A stretch of 32,715 nucleotides of DNA, taken from Mangrovimonas sp. GTDB taxonomy: Bacteria > Bacteroidota > Bacteroidia > Flavobacteriales > Flavobacteriaceae. Within the stretch, counting starts at the first letter, position 1, and every line of letters starts with the position of its first letter. The stretch lies in NCBI GenBank assembly GCA_020435705.1, contig JAGQZG010000008.1, positions 1 to 32,715 of the forward strand, read 5' to 3'. Under the pieces are notes generated by a model. The model did not search any database and had not been told where the DNA came from. It saw nothing but the letters and a program-made list of their open reading frames with translations. The translations under genes were made by a program, and so were the position numbers. This document shows positions 9,968 to 17,140 of this stretch, one piece after another.

Positions 9968-10890
9968 TTCTTTAAAGTCTCAAAATTAATTCGATACACC
10001 CGGCTCGATCCATTGTCATACTTCCATAGTTCTTCCAAGAGTGCGTCGTAATCCAAAACGGCTTTAGGTTTATCAATAGTTAAATCGCGTTTGCTGGTAA
10101 AGTAAAGTACGTGGTCTTTCACAAAAGGGCAATAATCCATTTTGTTGGAATTGATCGCATTGCCCAAATTCTTAGCTTCGCTCCAACCGGTCTCGGTTTG
10201 ATAGCTAATGTACAAATCGCCACTACCCAAGCCATCGCTTCGGTTGTAACCACCAAAAATCAAATACGATTCATCTGGGGCTATAAAAGCATTGTACTCG
10301 TAACTTTCTGTATTAATGGTGTCAGGTAATGCTATTGGGGCTTGGTATTGGCCCTCTTTCAGTACACTCACATATACATCATCTTTTCTGTTTAACGTAG
10401 GATTGTCTCTCGTAAAATAAAAGTTGCCATTCTTGGCTATGGATGGATAGAATTCGCCATGCTCCGTATTGATGGGCCTTCCCATGTTTTTAGGTTTAGA
10501 CCATTCAGCAGTTAAACTCTTCCGCTCAACCACCCAAATATCAAAATCCTTTGGTTCTAGTGAGGTTTGATTCAAAGGTCTTGTGGATACAAAATAGAGT
10601 TTTAAGCCATCGTGTGAATAGAAGGGTTCCAAATCAAAATACTTCCCCGAAAACGAAGCCACTTTGGGTAATCCCCAGGAATCCCCTTGCTTACTCACCG
10701 TAATAATGACCGATAAATTTCCCATAACACTTTGTGCCGTAAACATCACTTCGTGACCGTTAGGTGAAATTGCCAAATCCCGCACATTAGGGAATTGGGA
10801 AATAATATCTTCCAAAAAAGGCTGCGGTGTCTCTTGAGCAAAACTGTTGAGGGTCACTATGGAAACAAGAAAGTAATGGATAAGCTTCAT
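9964..10890 (-). CDS. Secreted TolB-like beta-propeller (PD40) protein
   Basis: A 308-residue protein with a signal peptide (MKLIHYFLVSIVTLNSFAQ) and five or more PD40/WD40-like blades. Each blade shows the pattern S-x-N/D-G-x-x-x-x-F-T/V: AISPNGHEVMFTA, YSHDGLKLYFVSTR, IAKNGNFYFTRD, IAPDESYLIFGG and VKDHVLYFTSKR. It is therefore a periplasmic or secreted beta-propeller. Such domains mediate protein or ligand binding; without an attached peptidase or OmpA domain no activity can be assigned. The ATG at 10890 gives the clean signal peptide. The EamA transporter gene lies 62 bp upstream on the same strand, so cotranscription is possible. It ends in a 4-bp convergent overlap with the flavoprotein gene. 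Confidence 0.88.
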   Translation of the reverse strand: MKLIHYFLVSIVTLNSFAQETPQPFLEDIISQFPNVRDLAISPNGHEVMFTAQSVMGNLSVIITVSKQGDSWGLPKVASFSGKYFDLEPFYSHDGLKLYFVSTRPLNQTSLEPKDFDIWVVERKSLTAEWSKPKNMGRPINTEHGEFYPSIAKNGNFYFTRDNPTLNRKDDVYVSVLKEGQYQAPIALPDTINTESYEYNAFIAPDESYLIFGGYNRSDGLGSGDLYISYQTETGWSEAKNLGNAINSNKMDYCPFVKDHVLYFTSKRDLTIDKPKAVLDYDALLEELWKYDNGSSRVYRINFETLKN

Positions 10891-10952
10891 TTGGTTATTT
10901 TTCTGAAAATTAACAAGCTGGAAGGAATTTGGTTTAAACTTTTTGTTAAAGT

Positions 10953-11795
10953 TTAGCCTTTATTTGATTTCTTATACAGAAGATTGAGCATCAAGCCAAT
11001 AATAATTAAGGCAATTCCCAGTAGGCTCCACACCGAGTAAGCTTCACCAAAAAACGACACGCCCACCAATAGGGTAAACACCACTTCCATATACTTGATG
11101 GGTGCCACTTTATTGACACTGGCAATCTGTAAAGCTTTGGTCATATACAGCTGGCCAAAAAAACCATAAACACCCATACTTAACAGAGGTAAATAATCCT
11201 CTGATTCAGGGGTTTTCCAGTTAAATAATGCGGCCAAACCGCCAACCACGGCAGTTACCATCATGAAATGATTCACAATAGTGTACGGATGCTCTTTGGT
11301 ACCTATTTTACTAATACTGATATAAACAAAACCAGAGAAAACAGCCGAGGCCAAAATAATGCCTAAGCCTATGAGATTCATTTCAAGATCGGCATATCTG
11401 AGAATGATTACCCCGGAAAATGCAATGATGAAAAAGACCCAACGAATGGGTATGATTTTTTCCTTCAGCAGAAAAATAGAAAAGATAGCTGCAAAAATAG
11501 GCGAGAGATAACGAAGCGTAACCGCAGTTCCAACAGGCAAATAATGTAAGGAAGTAAAAAATAATGTCATGGAAGTCAACCCTGCGAACGAGCGGATAAA
11601 CAGCAATTTTTTATGCGTTCCCCAAATGGTTACTTTGTTCCGAAGTAAATAAGTGAGCGTAAAAACCAATGTCCCCAACGCACGAAAAAACACCATTTGG
11701 AAAGCGTTGTAGTCTGCCATTTTCTTTGCCGTGACATTCATGAGTGTAAAGGCAAGGGCGCTTATGAGCATGTAGGAAATGGCCTTTTTTATCAT
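10953..11795 (-). CDS. DMT-superfamily transporter, EamA domains
   Basis: A 280-residue inner-membrane protein with about ten hydrophobic helices arranged as two EamA halves (about 1-135 and 145-275). Typical features are the N-terminal AFTLMNVTAKK segment, the GTAVTLRYLSPIFAAIFSIFLLKEK stretch (split here only for description: GTAVTLRYLSPIF then LLKEK) and the matching second-half PIKYMEVVFTLLVGV and FGEAYS. Family members export amino acids, metabolites or other small solutes; the substrate cannot be read from sequence. It is divergent from the MATE gene, with a 120-bp shared upstream region. The basic tail YKKSNKG is ordinary. Confidence 0.92.
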   Translation of the reverse strand: MIKKAISYMLISALAFTLMNVTAKKMADYNAFQMVFFRALGTLVFTLTYLLRNKVTIWGTHKKLLFIRSFAGLTSMTLFFTSLHYLPVGTAVTLRYLSPIFAAIFSIFLLKEKIIPIRWVFFIIAFSGVIILRYADLEMNLIGLGIILASAVFSGFVYISISKIGTKEHPYTIVNHFMMVTAVVGGLAALFNWKTPESEDYLPLLSMGVYGFFGQLYMTKALQIASVNKVAPIKYMEVVFTLLVGVSFFGEAYSVWSLLGIALIIIGLMLNLLYKKSNKG

Positions 11796-11903
11796 TTGGA
11801 AGGTTTGTTGAAAGCGAAATTAGACATTTCCTAGGTGTTAGTGGGGTTCAATGGTGAAATAATTTTATAGACACTTTTCGTATTAAAACTAAAAGCTAAG
11901 TTA

Positions 11904-11911
11904 TATTTTTG
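11904..11911 (+). promoter_or_regulatory. Candidate MATE operon promoter -7 element
   Basis: TATTTTTG matches TAnnTTTG exactly but ends only 4 bp before the ATG at 11916. If used, transcription would begin at or next to the start codon and the mRNA would be nearly leaderless. No -33 TTG is seen at 19 bp spacing. Confidence 0.4.
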
Positions 11912-11915
11912 CCGA

Positions 11916-13292
11916 ATGCAATTAGCACAGTACACTAAAGAATTCAGTTACAATTGGAAACTTGCTGCCCCCGTTATGTTGGGCATGTTAGGCCACACTT
12001 TTGTGGGGTTTATAGACAACATTATGGTAGGGCAATTGGGTTCGGCTGAATTGGCAGCGGTGTCTTTAGGGAACAGCTTTATGTTTATCGCTATGTCCTT
12101 GGGCATTGGCTTTTCAACGGCTATTACCCCTTTGGTGGCTGCCGCTGATGCTTCCCATGATTTCAAGGCTGGAAAATCGGCTTTTAAACATGGCCTGTTT
12201 CTTTGTACGGTTTTGGGGATTTCCTTGTTCTTGATGGTTTATTTTGCTAAACCTTTAATGTATTTGATGAAACAACCCCAAGAAGTGGTAGAGTTAGCCA
12301 TTCCTTATCTGGATTTAGTTGCTTTTTCTTTGATACCGTTGGTCTTTTTTCAGGGGTTTAAGCAATTTAGTGATGGTTTGTCCTTGACCAAATTCCCTAT
12401 GTACGCCACCCTTTTGGCCAATGTGGTGAATGTGGTTCTCAACTATTTGCTCATCTTTGGAAAGCTGGGCTTTCCGGAATTAGGTATTGTAGGTGCTGCT
12501 TACGGAACCTTGGCCTCCCGTTTTGCCATGGTTGCCTTGTTGTGGTATTTGTTGAGAATAAACGAAAAAGCAAGACCTTTTGTAACGGGTATCAAGTTTT
12601 TTGAACTGAGTAAATCCATGCTGAAGAAGATTATGCTTTTAGGTGCACCAAGTGCCATGCAGATGTTTTTTGAAGTGGCTATTTTTACTGCCGCTATTTG
12701 GTTGAGCGGTTTGTTGGGCAAGAACCCACAAGCGGCTAATCAGATTGCGTTAAACCTTTCGTCTATGACGTTTATGGTCGCTATGGGCTTAAGTGTAGCT
12801 TCCATGATTCGGGTGGGCAATCAAAACGGACTTAAGAATTATACAGAATTACGCCGCATAGCTTATTCCATTTTTTTGATGGGAATTTTGTTTGCTTTTT
12901 GTTTTGCCATTATGTTTTTGGTTTTGCACAACCAGTTTCCCAAACTTTATTTGGATGTGAATGATATTGAAAACGCAATGGACAACCAAGAAGTGATTTC
13001 CATTGCATCAAAATTGCTGTTGGCTGCTGCCGTTTTTCAGTTGAGCGATAGTTTGCAAGTAATTATTTTAGGTGCCCTGCGGGGCTTACAAGATGTGAAA
13101 ATCCCAACACTTTTTACGTTTATAGCCTATTGGATGATTGGTTTTCCTATTAGCTTTTATTTGGGTAAAGAAGAAGCTATGGGGAGTTTGGGTATTTGGA
13201 TAGGACTTTTGGCGGGATTGACTTCAGCTGCAATTTTACTCTATTTTAGGTTTAATTATCTCACAAAACGTTTAATTTTACAGAAAGCATAG
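11916..13292 (+). CDS. MATE family efflux transporter
   Basis: A 458-residue, twelve-helix inner-membrane antiporter of the MATE (NorM-like) family. It couples Na+ or H+ entry to export of cationic compounds. The N-terminal signature KLAAPVMLGMLGHTFVGFID followed by NIMVGQLGSAELAAVSLGN is characteristic. The second half repeats the fold, with the GAPSAMQMFFEVAIF and DSLQVIILGALRGLQD segments. Substrate is unknown. The ATG at 11916 preserves the usual amphipathic N-terminus and no nearby alternative fits. It heads a plus-strand operon with the 75-residue protein (4 bp gap) and the PAP2 phosphatase (1 bp gap). Confidence 0.96.
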   Translation: MQLAQYTKEFSYNWKLAAPVMLGMLGHTFVGFIDNIMVGQLGSAELAAVSLGNSFMFIAMSLGIGFSTAITPLVAAADASHDFKAGKSAFKHGLFLCTVLGISLFLMVYFAKPLMYLMKQPQEVVELAIPYLDLVAFSLIPLVFFQGFKQFSDGLSLTKFPMYATLLANVVNVVLNYLLIFGKLGFPELGIVGAAYGTLASRFAMVALLWYLLRINEKARPFVTGIKFFELSKSMLKKIMLLGAPSAMQMFFEVAIFTAAIWLSGLLGKNPQAANQIALNLSSMTFMVAMGLSVASMIRVGNQNGLKNYTELRRIAYSIFLMGILFAFCFAIMFLVLHNQFPKLYLDVNDIENAMDNQEVISIASKLLLAAAVFQLSDSLQVIILGALRGLQDVKIPTLFTFIAYWMIGFPISFYLGKEEAMGSLGIWIGLLAGLTSAAILLYFRFNYLTKRLILQKA

Positions 13293-13296
13293 ACTC

Positions 13297-13524
13297 ATGA
13301 CCTTACCAAAATTTTTATTGGGTGATAATACCGACTTCCAAGATGCTATTTTTGTTATCCATACGGAATTTCCACGGTTTGTGATCGACTTGACTACTGA
13401 TGAGATTGAATGGCTGGAAGAATTGGATGCTTCCGAAAAAGACGAACTGGAAATGGAAACCGTTAATTTGATTGAACAAGCTTCGGCTTTTTACGACCGA
13501 GAAGTAGCACGATACGAAGACTAG
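13297..13524 (+). CDS. Conserved acidic small protein, function unknown
   Basis: A 75-residue, strongly acidic protein beginning MTLPKFLLGDNTDFQDAIF. It is soluble, with no signal peptide or membrane segment. A beta-rich first half (FVIHTEFPRFVIDLT) is followed by a helical acidic second half (EIEWLEELDASEKDELEME). I recall near-identical short proteins as conserved hypotheticals in Flavobacteriaceae, but no function. It lies 4 bp after the MATE gene and 1 bp before the PAP2 gene, so it is almost certainly cotranslated with both. That tight placement argues that it is real. Confidence 0.82.
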   Translation: MTLPKFLLGDNTDFQDAIFVIHTEFPRFVIDLTTDEIEWLEELDASEKDELEMETVNLIEQASAFYDREVARYED

Positions 13525-13525
13525 A

Positions 13526-14104
13526 ATGCTGGAAAAAATACTGCAATACGATACCGATCTTTTTCTCTATCTCAACAACTTGGGTACCGAGACTTGGGAT
13601 GGTTTTTGGATGTTTTACACGACCAAGTTCTATTGGATTCCGTTGTATGCCGTTTTGGTTTACTTGATATATAAAAAATTCACCAGAAAACAATTTATCC
13701 TTATCCTTTTGTTGGCTGCTTTTATGGTCACATTTACGGATCAGGTAACCAATCTTTTCAAGCATGGATTGGAACGTTTACGCCCTTGTCATAATGAAGA
13801 TCTAGCAGGTTTAATGCGGTTGGTGAAAAGCAGTTGTGGTGGTAGGTATGGTTTCTTTTCCGGACATGCATCCAACTCCATGTCAGTGGCCTTTTTTACA
13901 GGGTTCATGCTTAAAAAAAACTACAGATATATTTTCCCGCTACTTTTTATTTGGGCCTTCTTTATGGGCTATAGCCGAATATACATTGGAGTGCATTACC
14001 CTTTGGATGTATTTTGTGGGATGTGTTTTGGCGCCATTTCAGGCTACGGATTCTATCGTTTGTTCAAATACTTGAGTGTGAAATTGTTGCACGTTACTTT
14101 TTAG
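13526..14104 (+). CDS. PAP2-family membrane phosphatase
   Basis: A 192-residue integral-membrane phosphatase of the PAP2 superfamily. All three catalytic motifs are present: KHGLERLRP (Lys79-Pro87, the K-x6-RP motif), SGH (112-114), and SRIYIGVHYPLD (Ser150-Asp161, with the nucleophilic His157). Five or six transmembrane helices surround an active site that faces the periplasm in related enzymes. Substrates in the family include undecaprenyl pyrophosphate, phosphatidic acid, PGP and lipid A phosphate (LpxE/LpxF type). It is the last gene of the MATE operon and overlaps the convergent GT39 gene by 11 bp. The neighbourhood suggests an envelope-lipid substrate, but this is inference. Confidence 0.95.
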   Translation: MLEKILQYDTDLFLYLNNLGTETWDGFWMFYTTKFYWIPLYAVLVYLIYKKFTRKQFILILLLAAFMVTFTDQVTNLFKHGLERLRPCHNEDLAGLMRLVKSSCGGRYGFFSGHASNSMSVAFFTGFMLKKNYRYIFPLLFIWAFFMGYSRIYIGVHYPLDVFCGMCFGAISGYGFYRLFKYLSVKLLHVTF

Positions 14105-15716
14105 TTAGAATATAATATTTGGCCACTAAGCGGTCATTGTATTTTCTGGAGCTAATACTCACTTCATTTAAATCATAAATAGCTTTTTCCTCCATAGTGT
14201 AAAGGGTTTTTAAGGAAGCTTCTTCCTCAGGGCTTAAGTTATTGGCCAGTAAACCAAAGGTTGCATCAGAAGGATAGGCCACAACGCCATCATCTGATTT
14301 TATAGCTTGGATTTTAGTGCCATATTGCCATAGCATTTCAGGGGAAATAGAGCTAAAACTATAAATGTTCAAAGACTGTTCGGTTTTTAATGACGAAATT
14401 GGATTGTAATTATCGCTTAGAAACATTTGTTTTAGCGGAGTAGCTGTCAGCAAAACTGAACCAAAAAACAAAACAGTATACAAAAAGACCTGTTTCATTT
14501 CGCCTTTCAACAACTGGTAAAATAGCATTGCGCCGATGCCAAAAAGAACACTGCTGGCAACGATAAAGTTAGCCCAATAGCCATCTAGATGGTCTTTCAA
14601 CATAAAATAGCCCATAAAGGGAAAGAGTATCCCAATGAAGGCAATCAGGCCAAAATTGAAAAGCACTGGAATTTTTTCGCCTTTTTTCAAGGATTTAAAA
14701 TGACTGATTAGATACTCAACATAAAACCCAATGTTTAAAGCCAACGGAATGAGTACGGGCATTAAGTAACGGGACTTCTTTTCGGGAATTAAAGACAAAA
14801 GAAGCACCGAAAACACCGTCCAGAAAAAGGATAGTTTGTAGGCTTTTACGTTGGAAACCCTTGATTTCATGTAAGGATATAGCAAACTCACAAACGCTGG
14901 AATGGTCCAAATTCCGCTTTGGGTAAAAAAGCTCCAATAGTAATAAAATGGACGTACGTTGTAGCTTGCCCAGTTGCCCGTTTCCTTTTCGGCAATGGCA
15001 TGGAATGTATCCGGGTCAAGCCATCTCACGGCAACATACCAACTTCCGCCAACAATCAAAGCAATAAAGATAATGGCCAAAACCGAAAGCCATTTCGATT
15101 TAAAATAATTGTATTTATAACTAAAACCGTAAGCAATCAAAAAAGGTAAAAACAAGGCGTACATTGAGATAGGGCCTTTGGAAAGAAAAGAAAATCCCAT
15201 AAAAATTCCCGCCAACCAAATATGCTTTGGTCTAATAATAAGCTTGTTAAAAACTTGAAAGAGATAGTAAATTGCTACCATCATAAACGCATGGGTGTAG
15301 ATATCCCAAGGTGCTTCTAAGACGATTCCAATCACATAGAAGGACGTAGCGCAAATAAATCCATTTCTTAAACTGTGCTCTTGGTTCAGTTCTAGTTTCA
15401 ATGAGAATTTATAAACAAACGTACACAAAAGCATAATCATAATAACTGCTGGCAGGCGCATTCCAAAAACACTTTGGAATCCAAAAAGGATTCCTGATAA
15501 GGCTGTTAACCAAGTAGGTAAAGGAGGTTTTTCATATCTCGCTTCACCGTTCATGGTCGTGAGTAGCCAATGTCCATCGGAAATCATTTCCCTGGCCGTA
15601 ATGAAATTGCGAGCTTCCATAATGGACACTTGGATTACGTTCAAATTAGGAAGTAGGATAATCCCAATAAACAAGCATAAACTTAGAACGGGATAGGATT
15701 TTATGAGTTTGCCCAT
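14094..15716 (-). CDS. GT39/ArnT-like GT-C glycosyltransferase
   Basis: A 540-residue polytopic membrane enzyme with about twelve helices in the first 430 residues and a C-terminal periplasmic segment. The first periplasmic loop contains IMEARNFITAREM (Glu34 is the likely catalytic acidic residue) and NGEARYEKPPLPTWL (56-70). These are the hallmarks of the ArnT/PMT group, which transfers a sugar from a polyprenyl-phosphate carrier to lipid A, protein or another acceptor on the periplasmic side. Its start overlaps the tandem LAB_N gene by 16 bp, third in an operon GT2-LAB_N-GT39. Donor and acceptor are unknown; lipid A or another envelope glycolipid is inferred from context. Confidence 0.93.
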   Translation of the reverse strand: MGKLIKSYPVLSLCLFIGIILLPNLNVIQVSIMEARNFITAREMISDGHWLLTTMNGEARYEKPPLPTWLTALSGILFGFQSVFGMRLPAVIMIMLLCTFVYKFSLKLELNQEHSLRNGFICATSFYVIGIVLEAPWDIYTHAFMMVAIYYLFQVFNKLIIRPKHIWLAGIFMGFSFLSKGPISMYALFLPFLIAYGFSYKYNYFKSKWLSVLAIIFIALIVGGSWYVAVRWLDPDTFHAIAEKETGNWASYNVRPFYYYWSFFTQSGIWTIPAFVSLLYPYMKSRVSNVKAYKLSFFWTVFSVLLLSLIPEKKSRYLMPVLIPLALNIGFYVEYLISHFKSLKKGEKIPVLFNFGLIAFIGILFPFMGYFMLKDHLDGYWANFIVASSVLFGIGAMLFYQLLKGEMKQVFLYTVLFFGSVLLTATPLKQMFLSDNYNPISSLKTEQSLNIYSFSSISPEMLWQYGTKIQAIKSDDGVVAYPSDATFGLLANNLSPEEEASLKTLYTMEEKAIYDLNEVSISSRKYNDRLVAKYYILTKK

Positions 15717-16336
15717 TTTTCCATTTTGTTTAATAAAACGAGATTTCTAACATAAATAATAGCGCCCAAAAGATGACCAACGAAAAGTACGGGGTCTCTT
15801 CTGAAAATGGCATAAATCAAGATGAGAGATGATCCTATTAAGCTTAAAAGCCAAAACCCAAAGGGTAGGATGGATTCTTTTGCCCTTTCAGAATAAATCC
15901 ATTGGTAGATAAACCGTAAGGTGAAAACCACCTGCGATATAATGCCCAGCACCAGCAACCAAAGTGGGATTTTTTCATTCTTGAACAATAGTGTGACGTC
16001 TATGGTGTTATTGTTAAAATAATAAATAACTACAAATGTGGGGATTAACAAGATGAGCCATTGCAAAACCACGTGTATTTTTTGCCATTGGTTTTGTAAC
16101 TGCAAATTTCTAATGTAGATAAAATAGGTAAGGGCTTGTCCTAACATTATTGCAAAATCTTCCCTTAGATAACCATAGATAAACAAAAGAAATGAAGCAA
16201 TCAGGCTCAATACCCAAAACAGGCTAGGGGTAATAACCTTACGCTGCTTTTCAGACGTAATCCATTGGATGATTAATCGTGAGGAGAATAATGTCTGAGC
16301 AATAAAACCTACCGTAAAAACGATCCAGTTGTTCAT
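15701..16336 (-). CDS. Tandem LAB_N-domain membrane protein, candidate flippase
   Basis: A 211-residue membrane protein made of two copies of the domain found at the N-terminus of some lipid-A-disaccharide synthases (LAB_N). The copies span about 9-80 and 130-201. By hand alignment at a constant 121-residue offset, 32 positions are identical. The shared pattern is G-x-I-x-Q-x-x-F-x-x-R-x-x-x-QWI-x-SE, then P-x-x-FW-x-LSLI, then LxxIY-x-x-x-R-x-D, then G-x(6)-IY-x-RNL. Each copy has three hydrophobic helices, and an extra helix (about 87-107) links them, giving 3+1+3. No LpxB catalytic domain is present. It overlaps GT2 by 4 bp (ATGA) and GT39 by 16 bp. Its position equals that of GtrA or ArnE/F, so carrier-linked sugar translocation is proposed, not shown. 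Confidence 0.85.
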   Translation of the reverse strand: MNNWIVFTVGFIAQTLFSSRLIIQWITSEKQRKVITPSLFWVLSLIASFLLFIYGYLREDFAIMLGQALTYFIYIRNLQLQNQWQKIHVVLQWLILLIPTFVVIYYFNNNTIDVTLLFKNEKIPLWLLVLGIISQVVFTLRFIYQWIYSERAKESILPFGFWLLSLIGSSLILIYAIFRRDPVLFVGHLLGAIIYVRNLVLLNKMEKWANS

Positions 16337-17049
16337 GAACTCTTTTTGGCCACTTCGTAATTAATGTACTTCTTTTTCATCCATAAGTAGGCAAAGCAAT
16401 CCATTAACGGGCCTAGCAATCGATTCCAAAGGCCAAACTTGGCCGTTCCTGCAATACGAGGGAAATGTTGCACAGGAATTTGGGTTATTTTGCCGTTTTG
16501 GAGAAGAATCATGGCAGGGAGAAAGCGATGCAATCCTTTAAACATGGGAATGCGTTTGGCATATGAGGCTTTGATTACTTTTAGTGGGCAGCCTGTATCG
16601 TCCATACCATCATGGGTAAAAGCTCTTCGGATACCATTGGCAATTTTAGAAGACATGTTTTTTACAAAACTATCTTTGCGATTGGCCCGGACACCGGTTA
16701 CCAAATCATACTCATCTATGTGTTCCAGAAGCAAATTGAAATCTTCAGGAGTCGTTTGTAAATCAGAATCAATATACCCAATCAATTCAGTATCAGCATG
16801 GTCAAAACCAGCTTTTATTGCGGCACTTAGCCCAGCATTTTTCTTAAAACTTATATAAGTGAAGTCAGGATTTCGGGTGCAAATTTCTTCAATGAGTTCC
16901 TGACTTTTGTCCTTGGAACCATCATTGACAAACAAAACTTTGGCTTTTCTGGATGCAATAGTTAAGTAGTTCGTCAGTTCTGTTTCAACCCGTTTCAGGT
17001 TATCTTCTTCATTATATACAGGGATAACAATGGTAAATTGGTATTGCAT
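16333..17049 (-). CDS. GT2 polyprenyl-phosphate glycosyltransferase (DPM1/ArnC-like)
   Basis: A 238-residue GT-A enzyme. It begins with FTIVIPVYNEEDNL, has the nucleotide-binding FVNDGS (40-45) and the metal-binding DSD (94-96) in GYIDSDLQTTPED. HRFLPAM and the later GLWNR stretch are typical of dolichol-phosphate-mannose synthase, GtrB and ArnC relatives. Unlike GtrB and ArnC it has no pair of C-terminal transmembrane helices, so it resembles the compact DPM1 form and would be peripheral to the membrane. Predicted role: transfer of a sugar from a nucleotide donor to undecaprenyl phosphate on the cytosolic face. It is the first gene of the operon, divergent from the epimerase gene across 91 bp. 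Confidence 0.93.
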   Translation of the reverse strand: MQYQFTIVIPVYNEEDNLKRVETELTNYLTIASRKAKVLFVNDGSKDKSQELIEEICTRNPDFTYISFKKNAGLSAAIKAGFDHADTELIGYIDSDLQTTPEDFNLLLEHIDEYDLVTGVRANRKDSFVKNMSSKIANGIRRAFTHDGMDDTGCPLKVIKASYAKRIPMFKGLHRFLPAMILLQNGKITQIPVQHFPRIAGTAKFGLWNRLLGPLMDCFAYLWMKKKYINYEVAKKSS

Positions 17050-17073
17050 ACAAAAACTGTTATTTCAGCAAAG

Positions 17074-17094
17074 GTATTCTTTTTTAAAGAATAC
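17074..17094. promoter_or_regulatory. Inverted repeat between divergent GT2 and epimerase genes
   Basis: Perfect 9-bp arms GTATTCTTT (17074-17082) and AAAGAATAC (17086-17094) with a 3-bp spacer TTT. It lies 25 bp from the GT2 start and 46 bp from the epimerase start. The geometry fits an operator for a dimeric regulator or a hairpin in either 5' leader. No TAnnTTTG element was found nearby on either strand. Confidence 0.4.
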
Positions 17095-17140
17095 AATTTC
17101 TTTACCAAAAAAAATGTTTCTTTGTAAGAGATACTCAAAA

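Noticed and set aside
10935-10955. 8-bp hairpin TAAACTTT/AAAGTTTA at the end of the EamA gene
   Set aside because: Almost all A/T, overlaps the stop codon and has no T run after it on the minus strand. Too weak to call a terminator.
17030-17140. 37-residue N-terminal extension of the epimerase
   Set aside because: The canonical Rossmann start MKILVTGAAG begins at 17141; the extension is not homologous to the family and overlaps the divergent GT2 start.
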